NCBI GenBank assembly: GCA_024398595.1
Contig: JAKSIX010000002.1
Coordinates: 27,946-91,945, forward strand
From: Bacteroidaceae bacterium
GTDB lineage: Bacteria; Bacteroidota; Bacteroidia; Bacteroidales; Bacteroidaceae
Reading direction: 5' to 3'
Length of the DNA stretch: 64,000 nt
The notes under the pieces are model-generated. The model was not told where the DNA came from and did not search any database. It saw nothing but the letters and a program-made list of their open reading frames with translations. Made by a program: the position numbers and the translations under genes. Of the stretch, positions 63,905 to 64,000 are shown piece after piece; the stretch's first letter is position 1, and each line of letters opens with the position of its first letter.

Positions 63905-64000
63905 ACAAGCAACAGCTACAAGTCCTAAGCCAAGTAGTACTTTTTTTACTAGGGTGTTAAGTTAGTTGTTTGAAAAATGGTCAGAAAAAAGTGCTGAAAA
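63905..64000 (-). other. Upstream region of the large surface protein gene
   Basis: Bases 63905-63961 continue the frame as signal-peptide-like codons with no usual start codon, and an in-frame TAA lies at 63962-63964. The rest to the window edge shows no clear TAnnTTTG box or other gene. Confidence 0.4.

Noticed and set aside
1..64000. CRISPR arrays, prophage genes, integrases or complete insertion sequences
   Set aside because: No regularly spaced direct repeats, phage structural genes or transposase/integrase frames were seen.

Overview
The window looks like chromosomal DNA of a Bacteroidales bacterium. Two tandem SusC/SusD pairs, Bacteroidetes-type promoters (a TTTG-like -33 box and a TAnnTTTG -7 box), an ileS / DksA-like / lspA / DUF4296 gene string, a lipidated TamA-like protein and sorting-domain-like protein tails all fit this. 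The tails slightly favour a lineage with a type IX secretion system (Prevotellaceae- or Muribaculaceae-like), but the genus cannot be fixed from the sequence alone.

Layout. 1-2.5 kb: end of a C_GCAxxG_C_C redox protein, a small winged-helix protein and lepA. 2.5-4.2 kb: an acyl-CoA ligase-like gene on the minus strand. 4.25-4.44 kb: a MITE-like inverted-repeat element. 4.57-13.8 kb: one tightly packed plus-strand operon for a surface glycan carrying phosphodiester-linked groups. It encodes a flippase, a cytidylyltransferase/CobD-like PLP fusion, an opine-dehydrogenase-like enzyme, LicD, a damaged IspD/TarI-like gene, an SDR/TagD-like fusion, a TagF/TagB-like polymerase and a GT2. 13.8-18.6 kb: minus-strand yggS, a second acyl-CoA ligase paralogue and a YfhO membrane protein. 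18.7-19.9 kb: an FtsX/LolC-like permease. 19.9-25.8 kb: a minus-strand hisH-hisA-hisF-hisIE-ftsE-lysC-lysA operon. 25.9-31.3 kb: ileS, a DksA-like gene, lspA and a DUF4296 lipoprotein. 31.3-34.5 kb: a SPOUT rRNA methyltransferase divergent from a TamL-like gene. 34.5-38 kb: a metallo-beta-lactamase-fold hydrolase, then uxaE and uxaC for hexuronate use. 38.1 kb: tRNA-Lys(CTT) with a textbook promoter. 38.2-63.9 kb: a minus-strand xylan-type polysaccharide utilisation locus.

How the genes work together. In the glycan operon, one fusion enzyme could make and CDP-activate an amino-alcohol phosphate and another could reduce and CDP-activate a polyol phosphate. LicD and the TagF-like enzyme would move these groups onto the glycan, and the flippase would export it. 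This is a teichoic-acid-like chemistry in a Gram-negative background, and I consider it the most novel system here. In the utilisation locus, GH98 and GH10 (with carbohydrate-binding modules inserted in its barrel) would cut xylan, two SusC/SusD pairs would import the fragments, and three FAS1 lipoproteins occupy the place where surface glycan-binding proteins normally sit. The neighbouring uxaE/uxaC genes could handle hexuronates, including glucuronate from xylan side chains. Metabolic and housekeeping genes (his, lys, ileS, lspA, lepA) look ordinary and intact.
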